A stretch of 64,000 bases of DNA, from contig CP107926.1 in NCBI GenBank assembly GCA_036015235.1, forward strand, positions 2,480,001-2,544,000. The letters run 5' to 3'. Positions 31,316-40,010 of the stretch are shown here, one piece after another. This DNA is from Streptomyces sp. NBC_00433 (GTDB lineage: Bacteria; Actinomycetota; Actinomycetes; Streptomycetales; Streptomycetaceae). Numbering within the stretch: the first letter of the stretch is position 1; each line of letters begins with the position of its first letter. The notes under the pieces are model-generated. The model was not told where the DNA came from. It was given only the letters and a program-made list of their open reading frames with translations, and ran no database searches. Made by a program: the position numbers and the translations under genes.

Positions 31316-31880
31316 GTTTTTCAGGGGGCGGACCTGCACCGCCGGGTGAGCGTTTTTCAGGGGCGCGGGGAACCGCGCGGCCAACCCACCACCGGGGCGC
31401 GGGTCGCCACCGGCCCGAAGGGGCAGATCGGTCCGCACCGGACCACCGGCCGGTCGGTGGTCGCGCGCGCAGTTCCCCGCGCCCCCGGGGGGTGCCCTCT
31501 CCGCAGAGGATGACCGTTTTTCAGGGGCGCGGGGAACCGCGCGGCCAACCCACCACCGGGGCGCGGGTCGCCACCGGCCCGAAGGGGCAATTCCGTCCGC
31601 AGCGGACCACCGGCCGGTCGGTGGTCGCGCGCGCAGTTCCCCGCGCCCCCGGGGGGTGCCCTCTCCGCAGAGGATGACCGTTTTTCAGGGGCGCGGGGAA
31701 CCGCGCGGCCAACCCACCACCGGGACGCGGGTCGCCACCCACCCGAAGGGGCACTTCCGTCCGCACCGGACCACCGGGACGCGGGTCGCCACCGGCCCGA
31801 AGGGGCAGATCGGTCCGCACCCGGACCACCGGCCGGTGCGTGGTCGCGCGCGCGGTTCCCCGCGCCCCCGGGGGCTGACC
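31316..31880. repeat. Tandem 164-bp repeats with internal inverted repeats
   Basis: GTTTTTCAG occurs at 31316, 31352, 31516 and 31680. The last three start units with an exact 164-bp period; units 1 and 2 are nearly identical and unit 3 is longer through an internal partial duplication. Each unit opens with GGGGCGCGGGGAACCGCGCG and closes with the near-reverse-complement GCGCAGTTCCCCGCGCCCC, so each can fold into one long hairpin. The array fills the gap between convergent sepH and the sulfurtransferase gene. Elements with GCGCGGGGAACYGCGCG cores are common between streptomycete genes (general knowledge). Confidence 0.85.
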
Positions 31881-31933
31881 TCTGGGGCGGAGGGCGCCGC
31901 CGGGGGCGCGGGTCGGCACCGGTCCGGTGGGGG

Positions 31934-32758
31934 TTACGGGGTCGGGCCCGTGACCGTGGGGCGGGTCGGGTCGGAGACCCATTCGCTCCAGGAACCCGGG
32001 TAGAGCGTGGCGGGGATGCCGGCCTCGGCGAGGGCGAGGATCTGGTGGGCGGCGGAGACGCCGGAACCGCAGTAGACGCCGACCTCCGTGGCGCCGGTGG
32101 CGCCCAGGGCGGCGAACCGGGCGGCAAGCTCCGCCGCAGGCAGGAACGTGCCGTCAGGGGCGGCATTGGCCGTGGTGGGGGCGTTGACCGCGCCGGGGAT
32201 GTGGCCGGCCACCGGGTCGATGGGCTCGACCTCGCCGCGGTAGCGCTCGGCCGCGCGGGCGTCGAGCAGCAGCCCGCGGCGGGCCAGCGCGGCAGCGCCC
32301 TCCGCGTCGACCACCGGCATGCCGCCGGGCCGCGGCACGAAGTCGCCCTCGCCCGGCGGCGGTTCCTCCGTGCTCAGCGGCTGTCCTGCGGCCTGCCAGC
32401 CGGCCAGGCCGCCGTCGAGCACCCGGACCTTGCGGTGGCCGGCCCAGCGCAGCAGCCACCAGGCGCGGGCCGGACCCCAGCCGTTCCAGTCGTCGTAGAC
32501 GACGACGTCCGTGTCATCGCCGACGCCGGCCCGGCGCATGGCCGCGCCGAAGTCCCCCGCGTCCGGCAGCGGATGCCGGCCCGCGGCTCCCGGCGGCGCG
32601 GCCAGCTCGGCGTCCAGGTCGACGTAACGGGCCCCGGGGATGTGGCCCTTGGCGTATTCACCGTGCCCGTGCGGTCCGCCCATCCGGTAGCGCACGTCGA
32701 GCAGGACCGGCGGTACGGGGGCGGCGGCCAGCTCGGCCGCGGAGATGAGAAATTCCAT
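31934..32758 (-). CDS. sseA: 3-mercaptopyruvate/thiosulfate sulfurtransferase
   Basis: Two-domain rhodanese of 274 residues. The inactive N-terminal domain ends near WWLLRWAGHRKVRVLDGGL. The C-terminal domain carries the active-site Cys in VYCGSGVSA (about C230). The CGSGV loop is closer to mercaptopyruvate sulfurtransferases (CGSGVTA) than to thiosulfate rhodaneses (CRKGVTA). ATG 32758 starts the protein at MEFLISAAELA. Convergent with sepH across the repeat array. Confidence 0.88.
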   Translation of the reverse strand: MEFLISAAELAAAPVPPVLLDVRYRMGGPHGHGEYAKGHIPGARYVDLDAELAAPPGAAGRHPLPDAGDFGAAMRRAGVGDDTDVVVYDDWNGWGPARAWWLLRWAGHRKVRVLDGGLAGWQAAGQPLSTEEPPPGEGDFVPRPGGMPVVDAEGAAALARRGLLLDARAAERYRGEVEPIDPVAGHIPGAVNAPTTANAAPDGTFLPAAELAARFAALGATGATEVGVYCGSGVSAAHQILALAEAGIPATLYPGSWSEWVSDPTRPTVTGPTP

Positions 32759-32893
32759 GCACCTATTGTGGAGGCCCGGCAGTTGTACCCGGCGCGGCCC
32801 ACCGCACACCGCTTCCGTCGGTGCGACCATCGGCTGTGCCAATCCCGCGGAAAGCCGGGCAGGCAGCGGGCTGCCCATGAGGAGAGCGTTCGC

Positions 32894-33667
32894 ATGACCA
32901 CCGAGGTACCGTCCCGGCGTCCCCCCGGCACACCCTGCTGGGCGAGCCTGATGGCGCACCGGGCCGACCTGGCCCGGGACTTCTACGGGGCGCTGTTCGG
33001 CTGGGGATTCACCCCGGGCCCCCAGCAGCTCGGCTCGTACTCGCTCGCCGTGATCGACGGCCTGCCGGTCGCCGGTATCGGCGAGGGGGCGCCGGAGGCG
33101 GACCGGCCGGTGTCCTGGACCACGATGCTCACCGTCGACGACGTCGACCATGCCGCGGAGTCGGTCCGGGAGTGCGGGGGCACGGTGGGCATCGGCCCGC
33201 TGAACATCGGCGAGGACGGCCGGCTGGCGGTCGCGGTCGACCCGTCCGGTGCCGTCTTCGGGATCTGGCAGAGCGGGACGTTCGGCGGGGCGGACCTCAC
33301 GGGCGTGCCGGGGAGCGTGGCGCGGAGCGAACTCGTCACGCACGACTCGACATTGGTCGGCAAGTTCTACGAGGCGGTCTTCGGCTTCGGGCTGGAGCAG
33401 GAGGCGGCGGCCGACGAGGACCGCGCCGTGCTCACCGTGGACGGCCGCGCGGTGGCCGGCGTCCACGGTGTCGGCCAGGACCTGCCGCGGGACCGCGGCG
33501 CGCACTGGATGACGGCCTTCGCCGTGGAGGACGTCCCGGCCGCCGCCCGCCTCGCCACCCGCCTCGGCGGCCGTGTCCTCACCCCGCCGCACCCGGGCCC
33601 GTACGGCCCGGCGGCCACGCTGGCCGACCCCGAGGGCGCCGCCTTCGCCGTGCTCGGCCAGCTGTAG
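32894..33667 (+). CDS. VOC (glyoxalase-like) family protein
   Basis: A 257-residue protein made of two vicinal-oxygen-chelate domains: residues about 15-125 (ARDFYGALFGWGF and AVDPSGAVFGIWQ) and 135-255 (VGKFYEAVFGFGL and LADPEGAAFAVLG). Such two-domain members act as hydroxylase-like or antibiotic-binding proteins; the substrate is unknown. ATG 32894 has AGGAGA upstream. Confidence 0.85.
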   Translation: MTTEVPSRRPPGTPCWASLMAHRADLARDFYGALFGWGFTPGPQQLGSYSLAVIDGLPVAGIGEGAPEADRPVSWTTMLTVDDVDHAAESVRECGGTVGIGPLNIGEDGRLAVAVDPSGAVFGIWQSGTFGGADLTGVPGSVARSELVTHDSTLVGKFYEAVFGFGLEQEAAADEDRAVLTVDGRAVAGVHGVGQDLPRDRGAHWMTAFAVEDVPAAARLATRLGGRVLTPPHPGPYGPAATLADPEGAAFAVLGQL

Positions 33668-33679
33668 CCGGGTGACCGG

Positions 33680-34900
33680 TCAGGCCACCTCGACCGGTGG
33701 CGTGGTCGACAGGAGGTGCGGGGCGCCCGCGAGGACCAGGCCGGCCGCTCCGCGGACCTCGGCGCCGTCGCCGAGGCCGCCGGTGACGATCTCGACGCCC
33801 CGCGCGGCGGAGGGCAGGGTGTGCCGACGGACTCCGGCGCGGAGGGGTTCGAGCAGGTCCTCGCCGGCCGAGGCGAGGTCGCCGCCCACCACGATGAGGC
33901 GCGGGTTGAGCAGGGTGACCAGGGTGGACAGGGCGCGGCCGACCGCGTCGCCGGCGTCGCGGACGGCTCGCAGGGCGCCGGTGTTGCGCTGCTTGATCAG
34001 CGCGGGCAGGTCGCGGGCGGCGACATGGCGGCCCCAGCTCTGCGTCAGCAGCCGCGCGATGGCGACGGGGCTGGCCACCGTCTCCAGGCAGCCGCGGTTG
34101 CCGCAGCGGCAGATGAGGCCGTCGGCGATGAGCGGCAGGTGGCCTATCTCCCCGGCGAGCCCGCGCGCGCCCAGCAGCAGCTGCCCGTTGCTGACGATGC
34201 CGGCGCCGATGCCGGCCGACAGCCGTACGTAGACCATGTCGCCGATCTGCCGCCCGGCTCCGTACATCAGCTCGGCCAGGGCGCCGGCGTTGGCGTCGTT
34301 GGTGACGCGGACCGGGAGCGCGGTGCGCTGCCGCAGCTCATCGGTGAGGTGCAGGCCGACCCAGCCGGGCATGATGCCCTCGGCGCCCAGTTCGCCGCTG
34401 CCCTTCTCGACCGGGGAGGCGATGCCCGCGCCGATGCCGAGCACCCGGGCCCTGGCGACGCCGGTCTCCTGGAGGGCGCGGCCGACCAGGACGGCGACCA
34501 GGTCGAGGGTCTCCCCGGGCGCGCGGTCCACGTCCTTGGCCACCCAGTGCTCCCACAGCACCGTGCCGAACAGGTCGCACAGGTTCACCCGTACGTGCTG
34601 GTGGCCGATGTCCGCGCCGATCGCGTAGCCCGCGGTCGGCACCAGGGACAGCGACTGCGCGGGGCGCCCGGTGCGGCGCGGCTCCGGGTCGTCGGCGTCC
34701 GGCTCCTCCTCGGTGACCAGGCCGACCGCGATGAGGTCGGCGACCAGCGAGGAGACGGTGGCCCGGGACAGGCCGGTGACCCGTACCAGCTCGGGACGGC
34801 TGCTGCGCGGTGTGGCGTGCAGGGCTTCGAGCACCCGCAGCCTTCCGATCTCGCGCAGGTTGACTGGTGTGTCGATCTCTACCCCCGGGGGTGTGTGCAT
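33680..34900 (-). CDS. ROK family transcriptional regulator
   Basis: Repressor of 406 residues. The N-terminal winged helix (SRPELVRVTGLSRATVSSLVADL) precedes the sugar-kinase-like ROK domain with GADIGHQHVRV, GIGAGIASPV and the zinc motif CRCGNRGCLET. It is divergent from the oxidoreductase/isomerase operon at 35081 and is the likely regulator of the sugar genes on either side. An imperfect inverted repeat at 34960-34985 is a candidate operator. ATG 34900 was chosen as the first in-frame start with protein-like sequence. Confidence 0.88.
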   Translation of the reverse strand: MHTPPGVEIDTPVNLREIGRLRVLEALHATPRSSRPELVRVTGLSRATVSSLVADLIAVGLVTEEEPDADDPEPRRTGRPAQSLSLVPTAGYAIGADIGHQHVRVNLCDLFGTVLWEHWVAKDVDRAPGETLDLVAVLVGRALQETGVARARVLGIGAGIASPVEKGSGELGAEGIMPGWVGLHLTDELRQRTALPVRVTNDANAGALAELMYGAGRQIGDMVYVRLSAGIGAGIVSNGQLLLGARGLAGEIGHLPLIADGLICRCGNRGCLETVASPVAIARLLTQSWGRHVAARDLPALIKQRNTGALRAVRDAGDAVGRALSTLVTLLNPRLIVVGGDLASAGEDLLEPLRAGVRRHTLPSAARGVEIVTGGLGDGAEVRGAAGLVLAGAPHLLSTTPPVEVA

Positions 34901-34959
34901 GTCGGCCCTCGGGTGCTGGATCCGCGGGCCGCACCCTCTTGCGTCAGGACCGGTCAAGA

Positions 34960-34985
34960 GCCTTGACTTATGACGAAGTTCAGGC
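34960..34985. promoter_or_regulatory. Candidate operator/promoter between ROK gene and oxidoreductase operon
   Basis: GCCTTGACTT (34960-34969) and AAGTTCAGGC (34976-34985) form an inverted repeat with 8 of 10 pairs matched and a 6-base spacer. TTGACT at 34963-34968 could serve as a -35 box for the plus-strand operon. The site lies midway between the divergent genes. Confidence 0.4.
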
Positions 34986-35080
34986 AGAAACTCGCGAACT
35001 GTTCTATCCAACTCCACGAGTTTCAGTCGATGCCGGATGAATAACGATTCACGGCCCAGTGCCGCCCGAGGAGGACGCAC

Positions 35081-36277
35081 GTGACGGAGACAGCACCGCA
35101 GGCCCTGCGGATCGGCATGGTAGGCCATGCCTTCATGGGAGCGGCGCATTCGCACGCGTGGCGCACCGCGGGCCGCTTCTTCGACCTGCCCCTTCGGGTC
35201 GAGCTGGCCGCGGTCTGCGGCCGGTCGGCGGAGCGCGTCCGGCAGGCCGCCGAGCAGTACGGCTGGCAGTCCGCGGAGACCGACTGGCGGGATCTGGTGG
35301 CCCGCCCGGACATCGACGTGGTGGACATCTGTACGCCCGGTGACAGCCACGCCGAGATCGCGCTGGCGGCGCTGGCCGCCGGCAAGCACGTGCTGTGCGA
35401 GAAGCCGCTGGCCAACTCGGTGCGCGAGGCCGAGGAGATGGCCGCGGCGGCGCAGAAGGCCGCGGCCGACGGGGTGCGGTCCATGGTGGCCTTCAACTAC
35501 CGCAGGGTGCCGGCGCTCGCGCTGGCCAGGCAGCTGGTCGAGCAGGGCAGGCTGGGCAGGATCCACCAGGTGCGGGCGCAGTATCTGCAGGACTGGCTGG
35601 TGGACCCGGAATTCCCGCTGGCCTGGCGGCTGCAGAAGGACCGGGCGGGCTCCGGCGCGCTCGGCGACCTGGGCGCGCACAGCATCGACGTGGCGCAGTA
35701 CCTGACCGGGCAGCGGATCTCCTCGGTGGGCGCGGTGCTGGAGACGTTCGTGACCGAGCGCCCGCTGCCGGCCAGCTCCAGCGGCCTGTCGGGGACGGCG
35801 AGCAGCGAGCGCGGCGCGGTGACGGTGGACGACGCGGCGCTCTTCACGGCCCGCTTCGACGGCGGCGCGATCGGCGTGTTCGAGGCTACGCGCTTCGCGA
35901 CCGGGCACAAGAACGCGATGCGGATCGAGATCAGCGGCTCCGCGGGCTCGCTGGCCTTCGACGCCGAATCGATGAACGAACTGGCTTTCCACGACCGCTC
36001 GGAGGACGCCTCGACGGCGGGCTTCCGGCGCATCCTGGTGACCGAGCCGACGCACCCGTATCTGGACGCCTGGTGGCCGCCGGGCCACCTGATCGGCTAC
36101 GAGCACACCTTCACCCACCAGGTGCGCGACTTCGTGACGGCCGTCGCGGAGGGTACGGACCCGCGGCCGTCGTTCGGCGACGGGCTCCAGGTGCAGAAGG
36201 TGCTGGCGGCCGTCGAGTCGAGCGCGGCGGCGCTCGGCGTCCACATCCCGGTGCAGGGCGCCACCGCGAAGTCCTGA
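35081..36277 (+). CDS. Gfo/Idh/MocA family oxidoreductase
   Basis: NAD(P)-dependent sugar or inositol dehydrogenase-like protein, 398 residues. The Rossmann fold has GMVGHAFMG (about 12-20) and the EKP motif is at 107-109 (LCEKPLA). The C-terminal domain contains DLGAHSIDVAQYL, with the usual active-site Asp/His pair. GTG 35081 has GAGGAGG before it. First gene of a two-gene operon with the TIM-barrel protein, divergent from the ROK regulator. The precise sugar is not deducible. Confidence 0.9.
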   Translation: MTETAPQALRIGMVGHAFMGAAHSHAWRTAGRFFDLPLRVELAAVCGRSAERVRQAAEQYGWQSAETDWRDLVARPDIDVVDICTPGDSHAEIALAALAAGKHVLCEKPLANSVREAEEMAAAAQKAAADGVRSMVAFNYRRVPALALARQLVEQGRLGRIHQVRAQYLQDWLVDPEFPLAWRLQKDRAGSGALGDLGAHSIDVAQYLTGQRISSVGAVLETFVTERPLPASSSGLSGTASSERGAVTVDDAALFTARFDGGAIGVFEATRFATGHKNAMRIEISGSAGSLAFDAESMNELAFHDRSEDASTAGFRRILVTEPTHPYLDAWWPPGHLIGYEHTFTHQVRDFVTAVAEGTDPRPSFGDGLQVQKVLAAVESSAAALGVHIPVQGATAKS

Positions 36278-36346
36278 GCCGCCGCGCACGCACCGGCCGC
36301 ACACGCACCGACCCGACCGCCCACCCCCCGCCACAGGAGGACGCAC

Positions 36347-37354
36347 ATGGCACGACCCGTCACCCTCTTCACCGGCCAGTTCGCCGACCTGCCCTTCACC
36401 GAGGTGTGCCGGCTGGCCTCGCAGTGGGGCTACGACGGCCTGGAGATCGCCTGCTGGGGCGACCACTTCGACGTCGAGGCGGCGCTCAGCGACGACGGCT
36501 ACCTGCCCCGGCTGCGCGACACCCTGGACAAGCACGGGCTGAAGTGCTGGACCATCTCCTGCCACCTGACCGGGCAGGCGGTCTGCGACCACCCGATCGA
36601 CGAGCGGCACAAGGGCATCCTGCCGTCCAGGATCTGGGGCGACGGGGAGCCCGAGGGGGTGCGCACCCGGGCCGCCGAGGAGATCAAGAACACCGCGCGG
36701 GCCGCCGCCGCCTTCGGCGTCGACACCGTGGTGGGCTTCACGGGCTCCTCGATCTGGCACACCGTGGCGATGTTCCCGCCGGTGCCGCCGGAGATGATCG
36801 ACCGCGGCTACCAGGACTTCGCCGACCGCTGGAACCCGATCCTCGACGTCTTCGACGAGGTCGGGGTGCGCTTCGCGCACGAGGTGCACCCGAGCGAGAT
36901 CGCGTACGACTACTGGACGACCGTGCGCACCCTTGAGGCGATCGGCCACCGCCCGGCCTTCGGGCTGAACTTCGACCCGAGCCACTTCGTGTGGCAGGAC
37001 CTGGACCCGGTCGGTTTCCTCTACGACTTCAAGGACCGCATCTACCACGTCGACTGCAAGGAGTCGGTCAAGCAGCTGAACGGGCGAAACGGGCGGCTCG
37101 GCTCGCACCTGCCGTGGGGCGACCCGCGGCGCGGCTGGGACTTCGTCTCGACCGGGCACGGCGACGTCCCGTGGGAGCCGGTCTTCCGGATGCTCAACAG
37201 CATCGGCTACGCGGGGCCGATCTCGGTGGAATGGGAGGACGCCGGCATGGACCGGCTGCTGGGGGCGCCCGCCGCGCTCGCGCACGTACGCGAGCTGGCC
37301 GCGATCGAGCCGCCCGCCGCGTCCTTCGACTCGGCCTTCAGCTCGTCCTCCTGA
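36347..37354 (+). CDS. Sugar phosphate isomerase/epimerase-like TIM barrel protein
   Basis: A 335-residue AP-endonuclease-2/xylose-isomerase-like barrel. The metal ligands appear in order: [13 protein letters not shown] (Glu/His), [12 protein letters not shown] (Asp/His), YHVDCKES (His/Asp) and [11 protein letters not shown] (Glu). ATG 36347 follows AGGAGG. Paired with the oxidoreductase, a combination typical of inositol and rare-sugar breakdown. Followed by a very strong hairpin. Confidence 0.88.
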   Translation: MARPVTLFTGQFADLPFTEVCRLASQWGYDGLEIACWGDHFDVEAALSDDGYLPRLRDTLDKHGLKCWTISCHLTGQAVCDHPIDERHKGILPSRIWGDGEPEGVRTRAAEEIKNTARAAAAFGVDTVVGFTGSSIWHTVAMFPPVPPEMIDRGYQDFADRWNPILDVFDEVGVRFAHEVHPSEIAYDYWTTVRTLEAIGHRPAFGLNFDPSHFVWQDLDPVGFLYDFKDRIYHVDCKESVKQLNGRNGRLGSHLPWGDPRRGWDFVSTGHGDVPWEPVFRMLNSIGYAGPISVEWEDAGMDRLLGAPAALAHVRELAAIEPPAASFDSAFSSSS

Positions 37355-37385
37355 CCGCCCCGCGACGGCCTGTCGCACCGGAGGA

Positions 37386-37433
37386 GGCCGCCGGCCGCCC
37401 GCCCCGACCTTCCGGGGCGGGCGGCCGGCGGCC
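37386..37433 (+). terminator. Perfect 21-bp hairpin
   Basis: The arm at 37386-37406 (starting GGCCGCCGGCC) is the exact reverse complement of 37413-37433 around ACCTTC. It is one of the strongest terminator-like structures in the window and lies 31 bp after the isomerase gene. Confidence 0.85.
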
Positions 37434-37447
37434 GTGGCGCGGTGCGG

Positions 37448-38214
37448 TCAGCCGCCGATCCGGTGCGGTGGGCGATCTCGCCGCGGGTGATGGTGCCGGA
37501 CAGCCGCACCGACTCGATGACGACGCACTCGTTGAAGGAGCCCAGGTCGATCTGGTTCACACCGCTCGACGACGTCGGGTGCGGCGCGCCGCCCGCGCCG
37601 CCCGTCTCGGGCGCGGTGCCGCGCGGCGCCCGCAGGTGCCCCGCGACGCTCTCCCGCAGCCAGCCGACCGGGCCCTCCGCCTGCTGGAGCGCGGCGATCA
37701 GGTCCAGGTAGACCCGGCGGGAGGATTCGGGGTGGCTGGTGCTGTCCAGCGCGACCATCGCCCGCAGGAAGCCGCGCCAGGACGATCTGGCAGGCAGCAG
37801 GTGGACGCTGGGGCCGCCGGTGGCGGCGGCCGGGTGCCCGCCGTCGTCGTCCCACAGGGTGATCGCGTGCAGGGCGATGTCGGGGTGGTGCTCGACGGCG
37901 CCGGCGAGGAAGCCGTCGAGGCCGTCGGGGGCCGGGTGCCGCGCCACGGGTGTGCCCGCCGAGTGGGCCGCGGCCGGTCCGCCCGCCGGAGGCGCCCCCG
38001 CCGGTCCGCCCGCGGGGCACAGGGCTTCCAGGGCGCGGGCGAGTCCGGCCAGTACGTCCTCGCCGAGCACCGTCGCCGCCGGGGCCGCCGCGGGGGCGGC
38101 GCGGGGGCGGGTGCCGGCCGGCAGGACCGCGCGGCGGGCGTCGGCACCTGCGACAACGTGTGTGTCAGGCGAATTCCCCGCCGCAACGGGCGTTCTCCGT
38201 CCGTTGATTGACAT
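37448..38214 (-). pseudogene. Broken gene with ROK-like winged helix at its end
   Basis: From ATG 38214 the frame gives a low-complexity Ala/Pro/Gly stretch, a plausible domain (FLAGAVEHHPDIALHAITL, YLDLIAALQQAEGPVGWLRE) and then GSFNECVVIESVRLSGTIT followed by RGEIAHRTG. The last piece looks like the first 35 residues of a ROK repressor. The reading frame then runs into the hairpin and the 3' part of the isomerase gene in antisense, so any ROK body is missing. I cannot name the upstream domain. It is probably a gene remnant, possibly two remnants fused. Confidence 0.45.
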
Positions 38215-38232
38215 GACATCAGCGGCGCGAAA

Positions 38233-38281
38233 AGGCGGCGGGAAAGGACCGGCCCTCATGACCGGTCCCTTTCCGCCGCCT
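38233..38281 (-). terminator. Long hairpin after the dehydratase/ThuA/oxidoreductase operon
   Basis: The arms 38233-38252 (AGGCGGCGGGAAAGGACCGG) and 38262-38281 pair almost fully. They lie 12 bp after the last stop codon of the minus-strand operon. Confidence 0.75.
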
Positions 38282-38292
38282 CCGCTCCCCCG

Positions 38293-39372
38293 TCAGCCGG
38301 TGAGCGGCACCGGCGCGGGCCGCTCGCAGCTGCTCGCCACCGGCAGCGACCTGCCCTCGTGTGCCGCCTCGATCAGCGTGAGCATCACGTCGAGCACGTG
38401 CTCGGCCAGCTCGGCCGACGCCAGGTGCGGGCGGCCCTCGGCCACCGCGGCGGCCAGGTCCGCCAGGCCGGTGCCGCGCCCGGCGCCCCGGTGGCCCGCC
38501 GAGACCGGCAGCGGCTGCCAGGAGCCGGCCGTGAACAGCTCGACCGGGCCCTCGAAGCCGTTGGGATCGGGCACGCCGAGCGAGCCCGCGGTGCCGTGCA
38601 CCTCGATCCGCGGCAGGTGGGCCGCGTGGATGTCGAAGCTCATGATCAGCGTGGACAGGGCGCCGCCCGCGTGCTCCAGAACGCCCGTCACATGCGTGTC
38701 GACCTCGACCGCGAAGCGCTGCCCGGCCCGCAGCCCGCTGCCGATCTCCCGCTCGGCCCGCGGCGCCGCGGCGGCTCCGGTGACCTTGACGACCGGGCCG
38801 AGCAGGTGCACCAGCGCGGACAGGTAGTAGGGCCCCATGTCCAGCAGCGGGCCGCCGCCGGGCCGGTAGTAGAACTCCGGGTCGGGGTGCCAGGCCTCGT
38901 GGCCCGCGGTGGTCATGAAGGCGGTCGCCGCCACCGGGGTGCCGATGAGCCCGTCGTCCACCGCCCTGCGCGCGGTCTGGGTGCCGGTGCCGAGCACCGT
39001 GTCGGGGGCGCTGCCGACGCGTACGCCCGCGGTGCGCGCGGCGGCCAGGACGGCGGCGGCCTCCTCGCGGGTGGTGGCGAGCGGCTTCTCGCCGTAGACG
39101 TGCTTGCCCGCGCCGATCGCGGCCAGCGCGACCTCGGCGTGGACGGCCGGGATCGTCAGGTTGAGCACCGCGTCCACGTCGTCCCTGGCGACCAGCTCCC
39201 CGACGCCGGCGGCCACTTCCGCGCCGGACCTGCCCGCGGCCTCCTTGGCGCGGGCCGGGTCCAGGTCGGTGACCGCGGTCAGCCGCAGCCCGTCCTGCCG
39301 GGCGACGGTGTCCAGGTACTGGCCGCTGATCCTGCCCGCGCCCACCATGCCGATCCTCAGCGGCTCGCCCAC
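38293..39372 (-). CDS. Gfo/Idh/MocA family oxidoreductase
   Basis: Second sugar dehydrogenase-like protein of the region, 359 residues. The Rossmann motif is GMVGAGRISG (about 8-17), EKP is at 95-97 (YGEKPLAT) and LDMGPYYLSALVHLLGP lies in the catalytic domain. GTG 39372 overlaps the ThuA stop by 16 bp, which indicates translational coupling. Last gene of the dehydratase-ThuA-oxidoreductase operon. Confidence 0.9.
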   Translation of the reverse strand: MGEPLRIGMVGAGRISGQYLDTVARQDGLRLTAVTDLDPARAKEAAGRSGAEVAAGVGELVARDDVDAVLNLTIPAVHAEVALAAIGAGKHVYGEKPLATTREEAAAVLAAARTAGVRVGSAPDTVLGTGTQTARRAVDDGLIGTPVAATAFMTTAGHEAWHPDPEFYYRPGGGPLLDMGPYYLSALVHLLGPVVKVTGAAAAPRAEREIGSGLRAGQRFAVEVDTHVTGVLEHAGGALSTLIMSFDIHAAHLPRIEVHGTAGSLGVPDPNGFEGPVELFTAGSWQPLPVSAGHRGAGRGTGLADLAAAVAEGRPHLASAELAEHVLDVMLTLIEAAHEGRSLPVASSCERPAPVPLTG

Positions 39373-40010
39373 AGCAGTCCCCTCTCGGTGATCGCCCGGA
39401 CCTCGGGCACGTCGAAGTCGTCGGCCTTGTGGCCGATCGCGGAGACGAAGACCCGCCCCGCCCCGCAGGTCCTGGTCCACACCTGCGGCATCACCACGTC
39501 CCGCGCCCGGTCGCCGCCGGCCGGGAAGACCGAGGTCGCGAGCACCTCGTTCGCCGGGTCGGTGGCCACCCAGTAGTGCTCGGTGTGCACGGCGAAGCCG
39601 CCGAGCCCGGCGGTGATCGGGTGCCCGGCGGGCGCCAGGTCGACGGTGTAGTCCACGAAGCCCGGCGGGTGCATCAGGAACAGGCCGCCGGTCAGCCGCT
39701 GGTAGTCCAGGTCGCCGCGGAAGGAGTCGATCACACCGCCGTGCCAGCCGGCGAAGCCGGTGCCGGCGCGGACCGCGTCGGCGAGGCCGCGGCTCTGCTC
39801 GGCGGTGATGTCGCCCATCGTCCAGCACTGGACGATCAGATCGGTCGCCGCCAGCAGTTCGGCGTCGGCGTAGACGTCGAGCGTCCGGGCGGTCTCGACG
39901 GTGAAGCCCTGGTCCTTGAGGAAGGGCAGGAACAGGTCGGTGATCTCCACCGGCGAGTGTCCCTCCCAGCCGCCGCGGACGACGAGGGCCTTCCGAATCG
40001 GATCGGTCAC
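39357..40010 (-). CDS. ThuA-like (trehalose-utilisation type) protein
   Basis: A 217-residue class-I glutamine-amidotransferase-like fold of the ThuA family. The N-terminus KALVVRGGWEGHSP and the core GTGFAGWHGGVIDSF are typical. Family members are linked to keto-sugar formation or hydrolysis. The GTG start overlaps the dehydratase stop (GTGA), and the 3' end overlaps the oxidoreductase. ThuA and Gfo/Idh/MocA proteins are frequent partners. Confidence 0.88.
   Translation of the reverse strand: MTDPIRKALVVRGGWEGHSPVEITDLFLPFLKDQGFTVETARTLDVYADAELLAATDLIVQCWTMGDITAEQSRGLADAVRAGTGFAGWHGGVIDSFRGDLDYQRLTGGLFLMHPPGFVDYTVDLAPAGHPITAGLGGFAVHTEHYWVATDPANEVLATSVFPAGGDRARDVVMPQVWTRTCGAGRVFVSAIGHKADDFDVPEVRAITERGLLWASR

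Noticed and set aside
31316..31880. CRISPR-like array
   Set aside because: Repeats are 164 bp, directly adjacent, palindromic and without unique spacers; no cas genes are near.
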